A stretch of 64,000 nt of DNA from assembly GCF_963082655.1 (NCBI RefSeq), contig NC_081554.1:40198354-40262353 (forward strand). The letters run 5' to 3'. Position 1 is the stretch's first letter. The number at the start of each line of letters is the position of its first letter. The notes under the pieces are model-generated. The model searched no databases. It saw only the letters and a list, made by a program, of their open reading frames with translations, and was not told where the DNA came from. Source of the stretch: Stomoxys calcitrans (lineage: Eukaryota; Arthropoda; Insecta; Diptera; Muscidae). Made by a program: the position numbers and the translations under genes. Shown here one piece after another: positions 1-11,189 of the stretch.

Positions 1-149
1 TTCGGGTTTTCCATTGTCGTGGAGAGCGAGGTTAATCACCATCTTATAAGATTCTTGGAGGCTAACAATAGTCTTAGCGACCGGAAAATACGGGTTCTGC
101 AGAAATCACCCCACGGGAGACCTGGTGGCATTTCAGTCCAAACGTTGGG

Positions 150-300
150 GTCACTCCATCCATCAGTTTGGTGAGAGCACGTTACATAGAAAAGAGGGTG
201 CAGATATTAATCCACCCCATGCCACTATGACCATACACCTAAACCAGTAATCTGCTTGTTGTGCGCTCTGAACACAAAAAAGTGACCTCGAAAAAGAAAG
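150..300 (-). mobile_element. 3' end of I-type LINE
   Basis: Read on the minus strand, this stretch matches the 3' end of the LINE on the plus strand at about 30600-30700. Shared pieces include the run around GAGCGCACAACAAGC and the segment GTGGCATGGGG followed by GGATTAAT. It is an untranslated tail remnant, so no protein is claimed. The element's body is not contiguous with it. Confidence 0.55.
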
Positions 301-860
301 TGCTTCTTGGCAACTTTGGTGTAAAAGGGCGGCTCCTTAACCTTTCTCACCGACCATCTTCTACTTTCGAGGTGGATGTGGCGTCATCTTGGGAGTCACA
401 GTACTAAATGAAGACTTAGGGGACGTGTGCGCTTCCTTCGTACCTGTTCCGACTTTGTCTCCCACCGTTGGATACTGGCTGGAGTCTCCTATGACGAAGG
501 GGTTGCTTGGTCTTCGCAGAGTACTTGAAAGCGGGGAGCTCTTTTACTCTTTCAGCGATTTCGTAGTTTTCTGCTCTTCGAGACACCTGATTCTATCTCC
601 AGTTTCCGTAGAAGTAGATGCTATGTCCTTTCTATCCCTACGAGCATCCTGAACTTTCTACCCGTTGCGCTGCTGGTGCATAATCCTCAGTCTCCTTCGT
701 CGTGCCCCGGATTGCTTTCTCCCTCTTCTTGTGAGCTCAGCAAGGACATCGCTTACTTCTACCACCATCCCTCTGACCTGATCACTCAATTCGACTGCGA
801 TGACTGTTTCAATGACACTGTCGCTGTCTAAGTTTGAATTGTTTACACCAACCTTACTTC
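300..860 (-). pseudogene. Possible LINE ORF1-like remnant
   Basis: On the minus strand a broken reading frame runs through an acidic stretch (LDSDSVIETVIAVELSDQVR), then an Arg-rich stretch (GARRRRLRIMHQQR) and a Ser/Thr-rich stretch, with internal stops. Composition and position next to a LINE tail suggest a gag-like ORF1. No zinc knuckle or other diagnostic motif is visible, so the assignment is an inference and could be wrong. Confidence 0.3.
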
Positions 861-3038
861 AAGTCAAGAAGGATTCGCTCTCTTGATTATACGCCTCTTC
901 TTCATTCGTTAGTCTGAAGACTGGTTGTGGGATATGGTTTAAGCAATCATAATTTTTCTTCAGCCTTGCGTTTTTTACCTTCGAAAGAAAAGCCGTTAAC
1001 ACCCCTAATATCTCAATATTCGCATTGGAGTCTTTATAGAACTGTAGATTAATCGTCCAGTGTTCCTTGTCTTCTTAAAGTTGGATAGTATAGTCAGCTT
1101 AACATAAAGACGAATAAGGATCCCACTTTAGGACGTATTTCAGCTACTCAAATGTTGGAATCTTTGCCGTGAAAATCCGGGTTCAACACCTATAATTGCA
1201 GTTTTCCTACACATTTTTCAATATGGTGTAAGTAAATAAAAGTTTGAAGGGGAAAAACATAGCTTTGTGTATTCATTAAAGACATCGTGGATCAACTTCA
1301 GCTGGTAGCTGCCATACCGATCTCTGCAATTACATCTCAATTCTCTCTTGCAAATCTTTCGAAGCAGATTCAATCAAACTTTTGGGTTTTATTAGGTCTT
1401 AAACACCCATTATTTGCAAAGCACCAAACTAATTGTGGATATTGCATTGCATTACAATTAATTTTCTTGAATGCCAGCACAAAAGAATGCTGTCAATGGC
1501 ATTTATCCTTTTGTAATCAACATCGGATGCACTAATTTCTACTTAATTTAACACAACAGGATACAAAAGGATAATAAAATGAAACGAAGGAACAAAAAAC
1601 AACGCAAATAGAAAGGATAACCGCAACATAGCAGGCAACATGAAGACAACATCTGTTACTGATTAAAAGAACATTTATCAAAATCATGTTGATGAGAACA
1701 GCCACAGACACACTGACACTGACACTGCCAATGCCACCATCATCATCGGTGCCAGTAGAAGAATGCGATTGCGCTATCGCTGGCGCAGCAGACAATAGAA
1801 ACCACAGAATGTGATGTAATAGCAGCTGTAAATCCAATTATCGAGATATTGAGTTAAGAGATGTGAATGATGAACGCTCGCTTAAACTGCCAGCCAGGAT
1901 CGAACATTCTTAGCTCCCTTCCCTTGCAACTCTTCTTGAATGCATACCGTGGCACAAGCTTTGATTAGATCCAAAGGACATGCCACGTAAACTGAGGCAG
2001 CGAAGATGCTTAGCTGATGGTAGAGAAGGAATATGACAAGCATTACAAGTTAATAGCGCATAACAAACAGCAGGCATACAGGCAGAGAGACAGACCGACT
2101 ATGTTGATGAACATTGATGAACGTTCAAGGAAATATTAAACACATAATTAAGACAATTATGTGGAACAAAACTCCAAGGATCGGCATGAATGGAAATTGC
2201 GGTTGAGTTGAGTAAGGTCTTCAAAAAGCATGACATCCTGATAAATGCCAATAAGAAGCACAAAACCACAAAATTCCAACTGGTGTTCCTTGAGGTTACA
2301 TATAAAGCAAAGAAATATGTCACAAAAACAATAATAAGCAATATGGTAGACTTCCATTCACCATGGGAAAGTGAAATATTTTCTTCTTTATTTAGCATAT
2401 GATGTAAATGAAGCTGGCTTCAAATAAACCAATACTTCTTTTAAGACTTTCAAAAATAAATAAATTATTAATTGTCCTTGGTCTTGTTTTTGTGGTCATA
2501 TCGTTTACATAAAAACAAGAATTGCTGCCTTTCCGTCTTCCACTATACCCCCTAATGTCATATCCAATTACAAGGCTTGTTTTTTCTGCTATGTGGTTTA
2601 ATTCGATTTTTCTCGTTTTCTTCTTTTTTTTGTAATATTCAAGACACAAGCGCTTCGGCGCCAATCCTATTAAACGTACCAAAAAAAATTCGCAGCACGA
2701 AATTCAAAGTCATAATTCACATTCTTTTTGTTTTCCAATAAATTCGTAGACAATGCCGTTATCCGGCTCAATTCCTTTGCATTGTGATTCATTTGGAGAC
2801 ATTTAAAAAGAAGATACGATTAAGAAAAATATAGGCAACCTCTTCAACTTGAATTTTATGAATCAAATGGAGTTCATAGTTGTCACGTTATCGAGATATT
2901 TGACCATCATTTTTCTGGCATAGGTCAGTGAATTCGATACTAATTTTGGAAAACTAGCCGATGACTGTATAAAGGGCGAATGGGCCAAAATAGCTCCTTA
3001 TAATTGTTATGCCATGAATTTTTACTTTTCCTACCTTC
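861..3038. other. Unassigned AT-rich DNA
   Basis: I recognise no gene, RNA or repeat here. Short open frames on both strands have no recognisable domain and overlap one another. A small ACACTG-type direct repeat lies near 1705-1730. Confidence 0.5.
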
Positions 3039-3050
3039 CATATGTACTAC

Positions 3051-3368
3051 AAATCCAAATTTTGCCAATGAACATTCCACTAAGGAATAGGGGCAAACTT
3101 CTCACATATCAATGAGTGCAGTCCGATTCAAGTTTTTAAGCTCAATGATAAGGGGCCTCCTTTTTATAGCCCAGTCCGAACGGCGTGCCGCAGTGCGACA
3201 CCTCTTTGGAGAGAGTTTTTACATGACATAGTACCTTACAAATGTTGCCAGCATTAGGAGGGGAAAACCACCGCTGAACATTTTTTCTGATGGTCTCGCC
3301 AGGATTCGAATCCAGGCTTTCAGCGTCATAGGCAGACATGCTAACCTCTGCGCTACGGTGGCTTCCAA
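3051..3368 (-). mobile_element. tRNA-derived SINE (family S1)
   Basis: On the minus strand the element begins with a tRNA-like head: an A-box-like TAGCGCAGAGGTTAGCA and a B-box-like GGATTCGAATCCTGGC. A SINE body follows, ending in GGCAAAATTTG-like sequence. It is flanked by a perfect 12-bp target-site duplication, CATATGTACTAC, at 3039-3050 and 3369-3380, which proves retroposition as a unit. Related copies lie at 44967, 60766 and 61215. Confidence 0.9.
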
Positions 3369-3384
3369 CATATGTACTACGCTC

Positions 3385-3560
3385 ATAGGAAAAAGTTTGC
3401 TGAAAATAGCAAACACTGTCTGCTGAATAATAGCAGCTAATTTTGCTGCTATTGTAGCAGAAGTTCTGCTATTACAGCATTTGTACTGCAATTTCAGAGT
3501 AGCAGGTTAACTGCTGAAAAGTCTGTTGTTTGCTGAAACTGACTGCTGCTTAATTATGAA
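3385..3560. mobile_element. CAGCA-rich MITE fragment
   Basis: It starts with CTCATAGGAAAAAG, like the terminus CACTCATAGAAA of the intact MITE at 47439-47703. It is packed with alternating CAGCA and TGCTG/TGCTA motifs able to fold back. The second end is not seen next to it; a similar block at 4750-4905 may be the other half, split by the DINE between them. Confidence 0.45.
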
Positions 3561-3574
3561 GGGGATGATAGAAG

Positions 3575-4612
3575 AAACAAGTAAGAGCATGATAAGTTCG
3601 GCCGGGCCGAATCTTATACATATACCCTTCACCATGGATCGCATTTGTCGAGTTCTATGCGCTGTATCTCTTTTAAGGCAAACAAAGAATATTGAATAAG
3701 AACTGTACAGCTATTGGAGCTATATCAAGTTATAGTCCGATTCCGTCCATAAATGAATTCTGAACATTGTAGAAGTCATTGTGTAATATTTCAGTTCATT
3801 CGGATTAGAATTGCGCCTTGTAGGGGCTAAAGAAGCAAAATCGGGAGATATGTTTAAATGGGAGCTGTATCAAGCTATTGATCGATTCAGACTATATTAC
3901 ACTCGTATGTTGAAGGTCATGAGGGAAGCCGTTGTACAAAATTTCAGCCAAATCGGATGAGAATAGCGCCATCTAGAGGTTCAAGAAGTCAAGATGCCAG
4001 ATCGGTTTATATGGCAGCTATATCAGGTTATGTGCCGCCATACTTTGCACAGTTATTGGAAGTCATAACAAAACTTCTTATGTAAAATTTCAGCCAAATC
4101 GAATGAGAATTGCGCGGTCAATTGGCTCGAGAAGTCAAGATCCAAGATCGGTTTATATGACAGCTATAACAGATTATGAACCGATTTGAATCATACTTTG
4201 CACAGTTGTTGGAAGTGATACCAAAACACTACGTGCAAAATTTCAGGTAAATAGGATGAGAATTGCGCCCTCTAGAGGCTCAAGAAGTCAAGACCCAAGA
4301 TCCCATTTACAATACCAACCGACCTACACTAATAAAAAGTATTTGTGCAAAATTTCAAGCTATTGATCGATTCAGACTATATTACACTCGTATGTTGAAG
4401 GTCATGAGGGAAGCCGTTGTACAAAATTTCAGCCAAATGGGATGAGAATTGCGCCCTCTAGAAGCTCAAGAAGTCAAGACCCAAGATCCCATTTACAATA
4501 CCAACCGACCTACACTAATAAAAAGTATTTGTGCAAAATTTCAAGCGGCCAGCATTACTCCTTCGAAAGTTAGCGTGCTTTCGACAGACAGACGGACGGT
4601 ATAGGGAGCTTC
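3575..4612 (-). mobile_element. DINE-1-like Helentron, subfamily A
   Basis: By the INE-1 convention the 3' end is at the left: ACAAGTAAGAG, then the hairpin TTCGGCCGGGCCGAA, then a subterminal copy of the TATACCC..ACC repeat. The interior holds about five ~150-bp monomers marked by ATATGGCAGCTATATC and GCGCCCTCTAGAGGCTC. The 5' end is truncated inside the GACAGACAGACGGACGG (GTCY complement) tract. A ~220-bp segment around 4240-4550 is locally duplicated. Confidence 0.75.
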
Positions 4613-4749
4613 TTTACAGTAATGTTCCTTCCACAAATCATCTCTTCTAACAACAAAACAAAAGTCATCTCTTCCAACAAAATTTTTAAAAAAATGCTTA
4701 AAGTATTCAAAACATGTAACAGGCAACCATAAAATGTAGCATACAAATA

Positions 4750-4905
4750 TTTGTTTTCAGCAGAATTGTGTACTCGAAACAGCACATTTTGTTAGTCGAA
4801 ATAGCAGTAAGAAATGTTTGCTAATACAGTAGCCCAATGTTTGCTGAAACAGCAGACAAAAACTGCTGTTTTAGCAAACATTTTTGCTGTTGTGAATAAG
4901 AAATT
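4750..4905. mobile_element. CAGCA-rich MITE fragment
   Basis: Repeated AACAGCA, TTTGCTGAAACAGCAGA and TGCTGTT motifs match the interiors of the elements at 3385 and 47439. The termini are not clear. Confidence 0.4.
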
Positions 4906-4911
4906 TGGTTG

Positions 4912-6480
4912 AGTTTAATCTAGTCATTGCGTTTGTAGGTTTGGTTAAGTTAGGTTGAAAAGAGGGTGCGGACATTAATCCGCTCCATGCAGGAATTTCG
5001 TGCTACTTACAAAATTCTTAATTGTTTTCCATGCCACTTCCCCAAGTTGGTTCATGTTTGGTATTTCATCCCCACTTCAGTGCCTGTATCTGTTAACCGC
5101 AAAAGCCGGACAATGACAAAGGAAATGCTCCAACGTCTCATCATCTTCCCCGCATGCTCTACACATGCTATCACTTGCCGCACCGAATTTGCATAAGTGA
5201 GCTCTTAAACATAGGACTACGAGCTCCCGTTATGATACCGAAAACTATACTGACCTCCTTCTTACTTCCTTTCACTAAGAGCCTCGTCTCCTCACAATCC
5301 GCATCTCCCAGTAGGATTTTCGCCGTTCTATCGATCGTTTCGCTGTCCCACAGGGTTACATGCGCATTCGTCGCCCACGCCCTTAACACGGACTGTGTCG
5401 ACCCGAAAGACTTCGGGTTAACCAAGTTTATTGACGGCAGTCCTCTGGTCTTCACTGCTAAATCGTCTGCTTTCTCATTCCCAGTTACTCCGCTATGGCC
5501 CGGCACCCAAACGATGCGGATTGTGTAATTCTCACAGAAGGCGTTAATCTTCTTCTTACATTCCAAGACTGTTCGTGATCTTACCGTCCTGGTTGTTATT
5601 GCCCTTATGGCCTGTTTATTGTCCGTAAAGATGTTCATACTCGAGGTCCTCATGTTAAAAAAGATGTCAGTCCCTGGGTCCTCAGTGTAGAGACCCAGGC
5701 CCACTCTGTCCTCCAGATGGCAATAGAAGGGGTTCCGTCAATTCAAGACTGTGCCGATGGCAGCAGTGCCTCGCACTTGACTTCAAGGTTCATCTCAGGT
5801 ATCCGATCGGAAACCTCTTCCCCTCCTTCCAGGTTTCCTATCGTCGCCTCGATTATACCACGATGGTATGAGGTGCCCCATACTCAATTCATTCTCCCAT
5901 CGCCTTAAGTCTCATAGCCTCACACTTAATCTGTATGTCAATGGGTCGGATATCTAGAATAGTCTACATTGCCCTAGTGGGCGTGGTCCTCATCACTCCG
6001 CCTATGGGAAAACAACATGTTCTCTGAACCTGTTGTATGGTCCTTATGTTGCACTTTTTCTCCATAGCAACCCACCAAACTACTGGGGCGTAAGTATGTA
6101 TCGGTCTAATCACTCTCCTGTAAAGCCAGTGGTCTTTCCTCGGATTCAGGCACCATTCCGAGCCTGTGGCCCGTCTACATAGTACCCAACATATGTGAGC
6201 CTTCTTCTCGGTACGTTCCTGAATGTGACACTTCTAATTCAGTTTCCTGTCCAAGAGCACACCAAAGTATTTGAGGCAGATTTCAGTTTTCTCTAGGTTA
6301 ACATTGAGACCCCTAGGTCTAGCCCAGTCGTGTGTTATCTGCAAGAGCCTTTCGGCCCTTCTGCATAGCTGGTTCGGATCCTTACCCCTTAGAAGTATTA
6401 TAACATGGTCTGCGTCATTTGTCGTGGTCACCCATCTGAGTGGCCATAAAATTCCCCACTTTGACGTGCCATATGTCACT
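4912..6480 (-). mobile_element. I-type LINE, RT end plus RNase H
   Basis: Minus strand: a decayed reverse-transcriptase C-terminal half is followed by an RNase H domain. RT traces include RAERLLQITHDWARPRGL near 6350. The RNase H retains the Asp of IFTDNKQAIRA and the motif IVWVPGHSGVTGNEKADDLA, with the last Asp. The usual first-Asp motif YTDGSK is missing, so the enzyme should be dead. The left end carries the family 3' tail, with GGATTAATGTCCGC shared with the copy ending near 30700. RNase H after RT fits the I/LOA group. The 5' side is cut off where a DINE begins. Confidence 0.75.
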
Positions 6481-7802
6481 TTTTATACCCTCCACCATAA
6501 GATGGGGGGTATACTAATTTCATCATTCTGTTTGTAACTACTCGAAATATTCGTCTGAGACCCCATAAAGTATATATATTCTTGATCGTCGCGACATTTT
6601 ATGTCGATCTAGCCATGCCCGTTCGTCTGTCCGCCCGTCCGTCCGTCTGTCTGTCGAAAGCACGCTAACTTCCGAAGGAGTAAAGCCAGCCGCTTGAAAT
6701 TTTGCACAAATACTTCTTATTAGTGTAGGTCGGTTGGTATTGTAAATGGGCCATATCGGTCCATGTTTTGATATAGCTGCCATATAAACCGATCTTGGGT
6801 CTTGACTTCTTGAGCCTCTAGAGTGGGCAATTCTTATTCGATCAGAATGAAATTTTGCACGACGTGTTTTGTTATGATATCCAACAACTGTGTCAAGTAT
6901 GGTTTAAATCGTTCCATAACCTGATATAGCTGCCATATAAACCGATCTTGGGTCTTGACTTCTTGAGCGCAATTCTTATCCGATTGAAATGAAATTTTGC
7001 ACGACGTGTTTTGTTGTTATACCCAACAATTGTGCCAAGTATGGTTTAAATCGGTCCATAACCTAATATAGCTACCATATAAACCGATCTTGGGTCTTGA
7101 CTTCTTGAGCCTCTAGAGGGCACAATTCTTATCCGATTTGAATGAATTTTTGCACGAAGTATTTCGTTATGATATCCAACAACTGTGCCAAGTATGGTTG
7201 AAATCGGCCCATAACCTGATATAGCTGCCATATAAACAGATCTGGGGATTTGACTTCTTGAGCTTCTAGAGGGCGCAATTCCTATCCGATTTGTCTAAAA
7301 TTTTGCTAACGTATTTTATTCTTACTTTAAACTACTGTGTCAAATAAGGTTCAAATCGGTTCATAACCTGATATAGCTGTCATATAAACCGATCTAAGAT
7401 CTTGACTTCTTGAGCCTCTAGAAGTCGCATTTATTATCCGAATTGCCCGAAATTTTGTACGACGGATTCTCTCATGACCATCAACAAACGTGTTTATTAT
7501 GGTCTGAATCGGTCTATAGCCCGATACATATCCCATAAAAATCATTCTCTCTATTTTACTTCGTGAGCCCCAATGGGCGCAATTCTTATACGAATTGGCT
7601 GAAATTTTACACAGGTCACCAACATATAATTTAATTGTGGTCCGAACCGGACCATATCTTGATATCGTTTTAATAGCAGAGCAACTCTTTTCTTATATCC
7701 GTTTTTGCCTAAGAAGAGATGCCGGGAAAAGAACTCGACAAATGCGATCCATAGTGGAGGGTATATAAGATTCGGCCCGGCCGAACTTAGCACGCTTTTA
7801 CT
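6481..7802 (+). mobile_element. DINE-1-like Helentron, subfamily A, near full length
   Basis: The 5' end is TATACCCTCCACCAT, which pairs with ATGGGGGGTATA. Then come the INE-1-like block around ATAAAGTATATATATTCTTG, the line GTCGATCTAGCCATG and a GTCY microsatellite (CGTCTGTCC repeats). About six monomers of ~150 bp follow, anchored near 6818, 6966, 7110, 7262, 7412 and 7566. The 3' end has an inverted subterminal repeat GTGGAGGGTATA, the palindrome TTCGGCCCGGCCGAA and the terminus TTTTACTTGTT. It encodes no protein; INE-1-type elements are mobilised in trans by Helentron Rep/helicase proteins. Confidence 0.85.
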
Positions 7803-8008
7803 TGTTTTCTATTTATTTATGTCATGGGACACACAATATATCCACCTGTTCCTTAGAATGTGGCATTCACTTGTAACATCTCGAAATATTGATATGCGAT
7901 CCTTTAAACTATAAAGTATTCTGGATCCTTCATACATTGCGGGTTTATCTACCCATATCCATCCGTTCGTCTGTGGAAATCACAACAGCGGTCTAAAAGA
8001 TGAAACTG

Positions 8009-8710
8009 CACTGTAGGAAATCTGGGGTTAAGTCACCACTTTTGTCTACTACATATGTGACATTGTCGACAAATTGTCTACAATCTTGTTTATAATGTTT
8101 TTATTGATAGGTGACAAATTATAATTTATTTTATATTTTAATTGTTTTCTCAGTTGTTTTATTGAAAATAGTTTTCCTGGTTCATAAAAAGAAAAAAAAA
8201 CAAAGAAAAAATTTTATATTTTAATTGTTGTTTTATTGAAAATAGTTTTCCTGGTTCATGAAAAAAAAAAACAAATAAAAAATTGCAAAATAGACACTTG
8301 GTGAAAATGCTGAACGCAACCGACATCAGGTATATGGACTTTATTTTATATTTTTTTTTTACTATATATATTTTTTAAACAAAAAAATAAAAGTTTAAAC
8401 CAATTTTAATGCCTCATTCAACTAGTTTAGAAATTGAGTGAAAAGTTCGAAAATTACGGACTAAATTATTGAACATGTTTACATAATGACCCTACTGTCA
8501 ATAGTTTGACAATGTCCTATATATTCCACAAAGTCTCTATATATTCCCTAATAACTTACAATTGACCATGTCACTACTGACTTGTGAGTGGCAACTTCGT
8601 ATAAAATGTCTATAGCAAAAAGCATGGGCTTGGGTACAATTTGTCTGTAGTTCTGGTGACAAAGTCAATAGTAAGTCAGTAGAGATTTACTATTGACATT
8701 TCCTGCAGGG
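8009..8710. mobile_element. Possible TIR element, unclassified
   Basis: The ends CACTGTAGGAAAT and, inverted, CCCTGCAGGAAAT match at 11 of 13 positions and enclose ~700 bp of AT-rich non-coding DNA. No clear target-site duplication is seen, so superfamily is undetermined. Confidence 0.35.
8131..8285. repeat. Two-copy AT-rich direct repeat
   Basis: A ~75-80 bp unit containing TTATTGAAAATAGTTTTCC and GGTTCAT plus an A-rich tail occurs twice in tandem. Confidence 0.7.
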
Positions 8711-8712
8711 TA

Positions 8713-9540
8713 GCTACTGGAAATTTTGCACACATAGCTACTGGAAATTTTGCCCACACATAGGTAATTCTTATAGATGACGATTAACAGATAACCTGAA
8801 ATTTTTCGAATTGGCTTAAATTTTGCACAATGACTTCGATTATGACCTCCAACATTCCTGCCAGGTATGATCTGAATCGGTCCATAATCTGATGTGGCTC
8901 CCATATAAACCGAACTCCTAAATTTACTTCTTTAGCCCGTAGATTGCGCAATTTTTACACGAATTGACTGAAATTTTGCACAATGACTTCTACTGTGACC
9001 TCCGTGCCAAGTATGGTATGTGTCAAGTATGCTACGTGACAAATATGGTTAGAATCGGCCAACAACCTGATATAGCTTCCATAAAAGCCGATCTCCCCTA
9101 AAGTTCGCAATTTTTACACGATTTGGCTGAAATTTCGAAAAAAGGCTTCGATTGTGATCTCCAACATTCGTTCCAAGTATGGTTTGAAAAGGTCCATAAT
9201 CTGATCATATAAACCGATCTGCTGAAAGTACTTCTTAAGCCTCTTGAGTGCGCAATATTCACCCAATTTGGCTGAAACAATGACTTCTATTATGACCTGC
9301 AACATTCGTACCAAGTATGATCTGAGACGTTTCATAACCTGATGTAGCTCTCATATAAATCGATGTACTTCTTGAGGCCATAGAATGCGCAATTCATACC
9401 CGATTTGCTTGCAATTCAACTATGACCTCCAACATTCGTGTATAGTCAGGATCGACTCATAACCTGACAAAGTTCCCATATAGTCTCGGTTTGACTTTTT
9501 GAGCAACTACGGAAAGCAATTTTTATCTGTTTGTTGCCTA
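8713..9540 (+). mobile_element. Diverged DINE-1-like remnant
   Basis: Degenerate ~150-bp monomers carry the landmarks ATATAGCTTCCATAAAAGCCGAT, GGCTGAAATTT and GACCTCCAACATTCGT. Both termini are missing or unrecognisable. The orientation follows the monomers of the element at 6481-7802. Confidence 0.6.
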
Positions 9541-9865
9541 TCTGCCAGCCTCCAGGGTGGAGGCATAAGCGTAAGAAGGCCTCTAGATGCTGGACTAAGC
9601 ACCCCCAAGAAAAATTTTAAACATTTTTTTATCTGTTCATCCGATTTGGACTAATATCTCAATAATGTGGTCAGTTGTTAACCGATTCTATCGAAGTTTG
9701 ACAGGAAGGATTTCTTTTGACTCTCGCAATTACTGATGAATTCAGATTTAGATATAGCTCTCATATATATATACCGCCCGATTTGCACTCCTAGAGCCTG
9801 ATTTTCACTCCTAGACCAATCTTGCCAAAATTTTGTACAACGCTTTTCTCGACGACTACCACAAT

Positions 9866-9967
9866 AGCAATCCCTTGGCAGCCGGTTCTACGTACCGGAT
9901 TGACCCGATGCAGTTCTTCATCGGCAATGGCTGCCGCCTCAGTGTGTACAACATTGCTACAACAACA
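9866..9967 (+). mobile_element. Short CAA-tailed retroposon S3
   Basis: This 102-bp unit is flanked by an 11-bp target-site duplication, ACTACCACAAT (9855-9865 and 9968-9978). It contains the paired blocks GGCAG/CTGCC, CCGGT/ACCGG and CCGATG-like/CATCGG, then a hairpin near CAGTGTG..ACATTG and a CTACAACAACA tail. It has no tRNA A or B box. Five further full or partial copies occur in the window. Confidence 0.8.
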
Positions 9968-10087
9968 ACTACCACAATGTCTAAGAAGTTCACCATATAT
10001 ATGTTCGTCCGATTTTGAAAAATATTGCAATAAAGTGCTCATTTGTAATCGTAAACATTTAGGAATAGCAAACATTTAGGAATAGCT

Positions 10088-10090
<3 letters not shown>

Positions 10091-10141
<51 letters not shown>
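10091..10141. repeat. (AT)n microsatellite
   Basis: An uninterrupted AT dinucleotide tract of about 51 bp. Confidence 0.98.
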
Positions 10142-10144
<3 letters not shown>

Positions 10145-10365
10145 TCGCATCGCCACTGCAAGCGAATTTATTAAACAATCTTGCCAAAATTGTGTACAAC
10201 GCGTTTCTCGACGACTACCACACTATATGTTGAGTAAGGTCGAAATTTAGATATAGCTCCCATATAAATGTTTGTCCGATTTTATGAAAAATTGTTCATT
10301 TAGTAACCGATTCTCTCGAAATTTGGCAGGAAGGATTTTCTTATGACTCTTAGTATTATTGCCAG

Positions 10366-10765
10366 TAAAGGCCAGAGAACTGCCTAGGTTAACCCGAAGC
10401 CTTTCGGGACGACGCAGTCCGAGTTAAGGGTCTGGGTGACGAATGTGCATGTCTCACTGTGAAACAGCAAAGCTGTCGATTGGACGGCGAAAATCCTATG
10501 GGGAGATCCAGATCGTGAGAAGAAGAGGCTATTACTGAAAGGAAGAAAGAATGAGGTCAGTATAGCTTTCGGTATCATAACGGGATAAGGACTAAGAGTG
10601 ATAGCATGTTTAGGACATGCGAGAAATATGATGAGACGTTAGAGCATTTCCTATGTCATTGACAGGCTTTCGCGGCTAACAGATACCGGCACTTAGGTGG
10701 GGACACAATACCAGACATGAACCTAACATAGATGTTTACCTCCTGAAAGATAAACTTGAGGTGCG
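10366..10765 (+). pseudogene. I-type LINE RNase H/C-terminal remnant
   Basis: This plus-strand debris is homologous to the C-terminal end of the elements at 4912-6480 and 29571-30720. Traces include the segment TTAACCCGAAGCC, the stretch encoding ILWGDPDREKKRLL-like residues, and GAGACGTTAGAGCATTTCCT, which encodes the ETLEHFLCH zinc-motif region. Several stops and frameshifts make it non-functional. Confidence 0.65.
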
Positions 10766-10899
10766 TTGTATGGGCAAATGTCCGTAGAAATGACTGACAT
10801 GGTATTGCTATAGATTTGTGGAAATGTGGGACGCATGGGTCTATGAAATCTCCTTCCCTTTATACTCGTATTGCAGGGGACAAAACAGTCATTAATTAA

Positions 10900-11170
10900 A
10901 TTTACTTAAGCAACATAGATTAGAGTAAAAAAATTCGTCAATTAATTTTTTTAATTAAAAATTACTTAATTTTTAATCACGATTGCGAGTAAAAAAATGT
11001 TCAGATTTAATTAAAAAAAATAATAGAATCAATTAATTTTTTAATTAAAAGTGGCAAAAATTTCGATCACGACAGTAATTGAAAAAACGCATATTCAATT
11101 AAAATTTATTGAATCAATTAATTTTTTATTCAAAACAATTTTATTTTCAGTTAAATTTTTTTTGGCGATT
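10900..11170. repeat. AATTAATTTTTTAATT-rich repeat
   Basis: Repeated inverted AATTAATTTTTTAATTAAAA-type blocks end in GCGATTTTTTTGTGTAG. A similar block at about 31560-31665 ends in GCGATATTTTTTCTGTGTA. This may be a decayed palindromic MITE; its termini are not established. Confidence 0.4.
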
Positions 11171-11189
11171 TTTTTGTGTAGGGGACCGC

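Larger units (their letters stand above)
9640..10365 (+). mobile_element. Diverged DINE-1-like remnant, subfamily C, interrupted
   Basis: Two monomer-like segments (about 9640-9865 and 10142-10365) share GACAGGAAGGATTT, GATATAGCTCTCATATATATA-type sequence and ACAACGC(G/T)TTTCTCGACGACTACC. An S3 retroposon is inserted at 9866-9967 and an (AT)n tract separates the halves. Confidence 0.55.

Noticed and set aside
1532..1837. 101-codon minus-strand frame with a signal-peptide-like start
   Set aside because: Low-complexity Ser-Val and hydrophobic runs derive from CACTGACACTG-type repeats; no family is recognised.
3300..3360. Functional tRNA gene
   Set aside because: A- and B-box-like sequences belong to the head of SINE S1, followed by a SINE body and flanked by target duplications.
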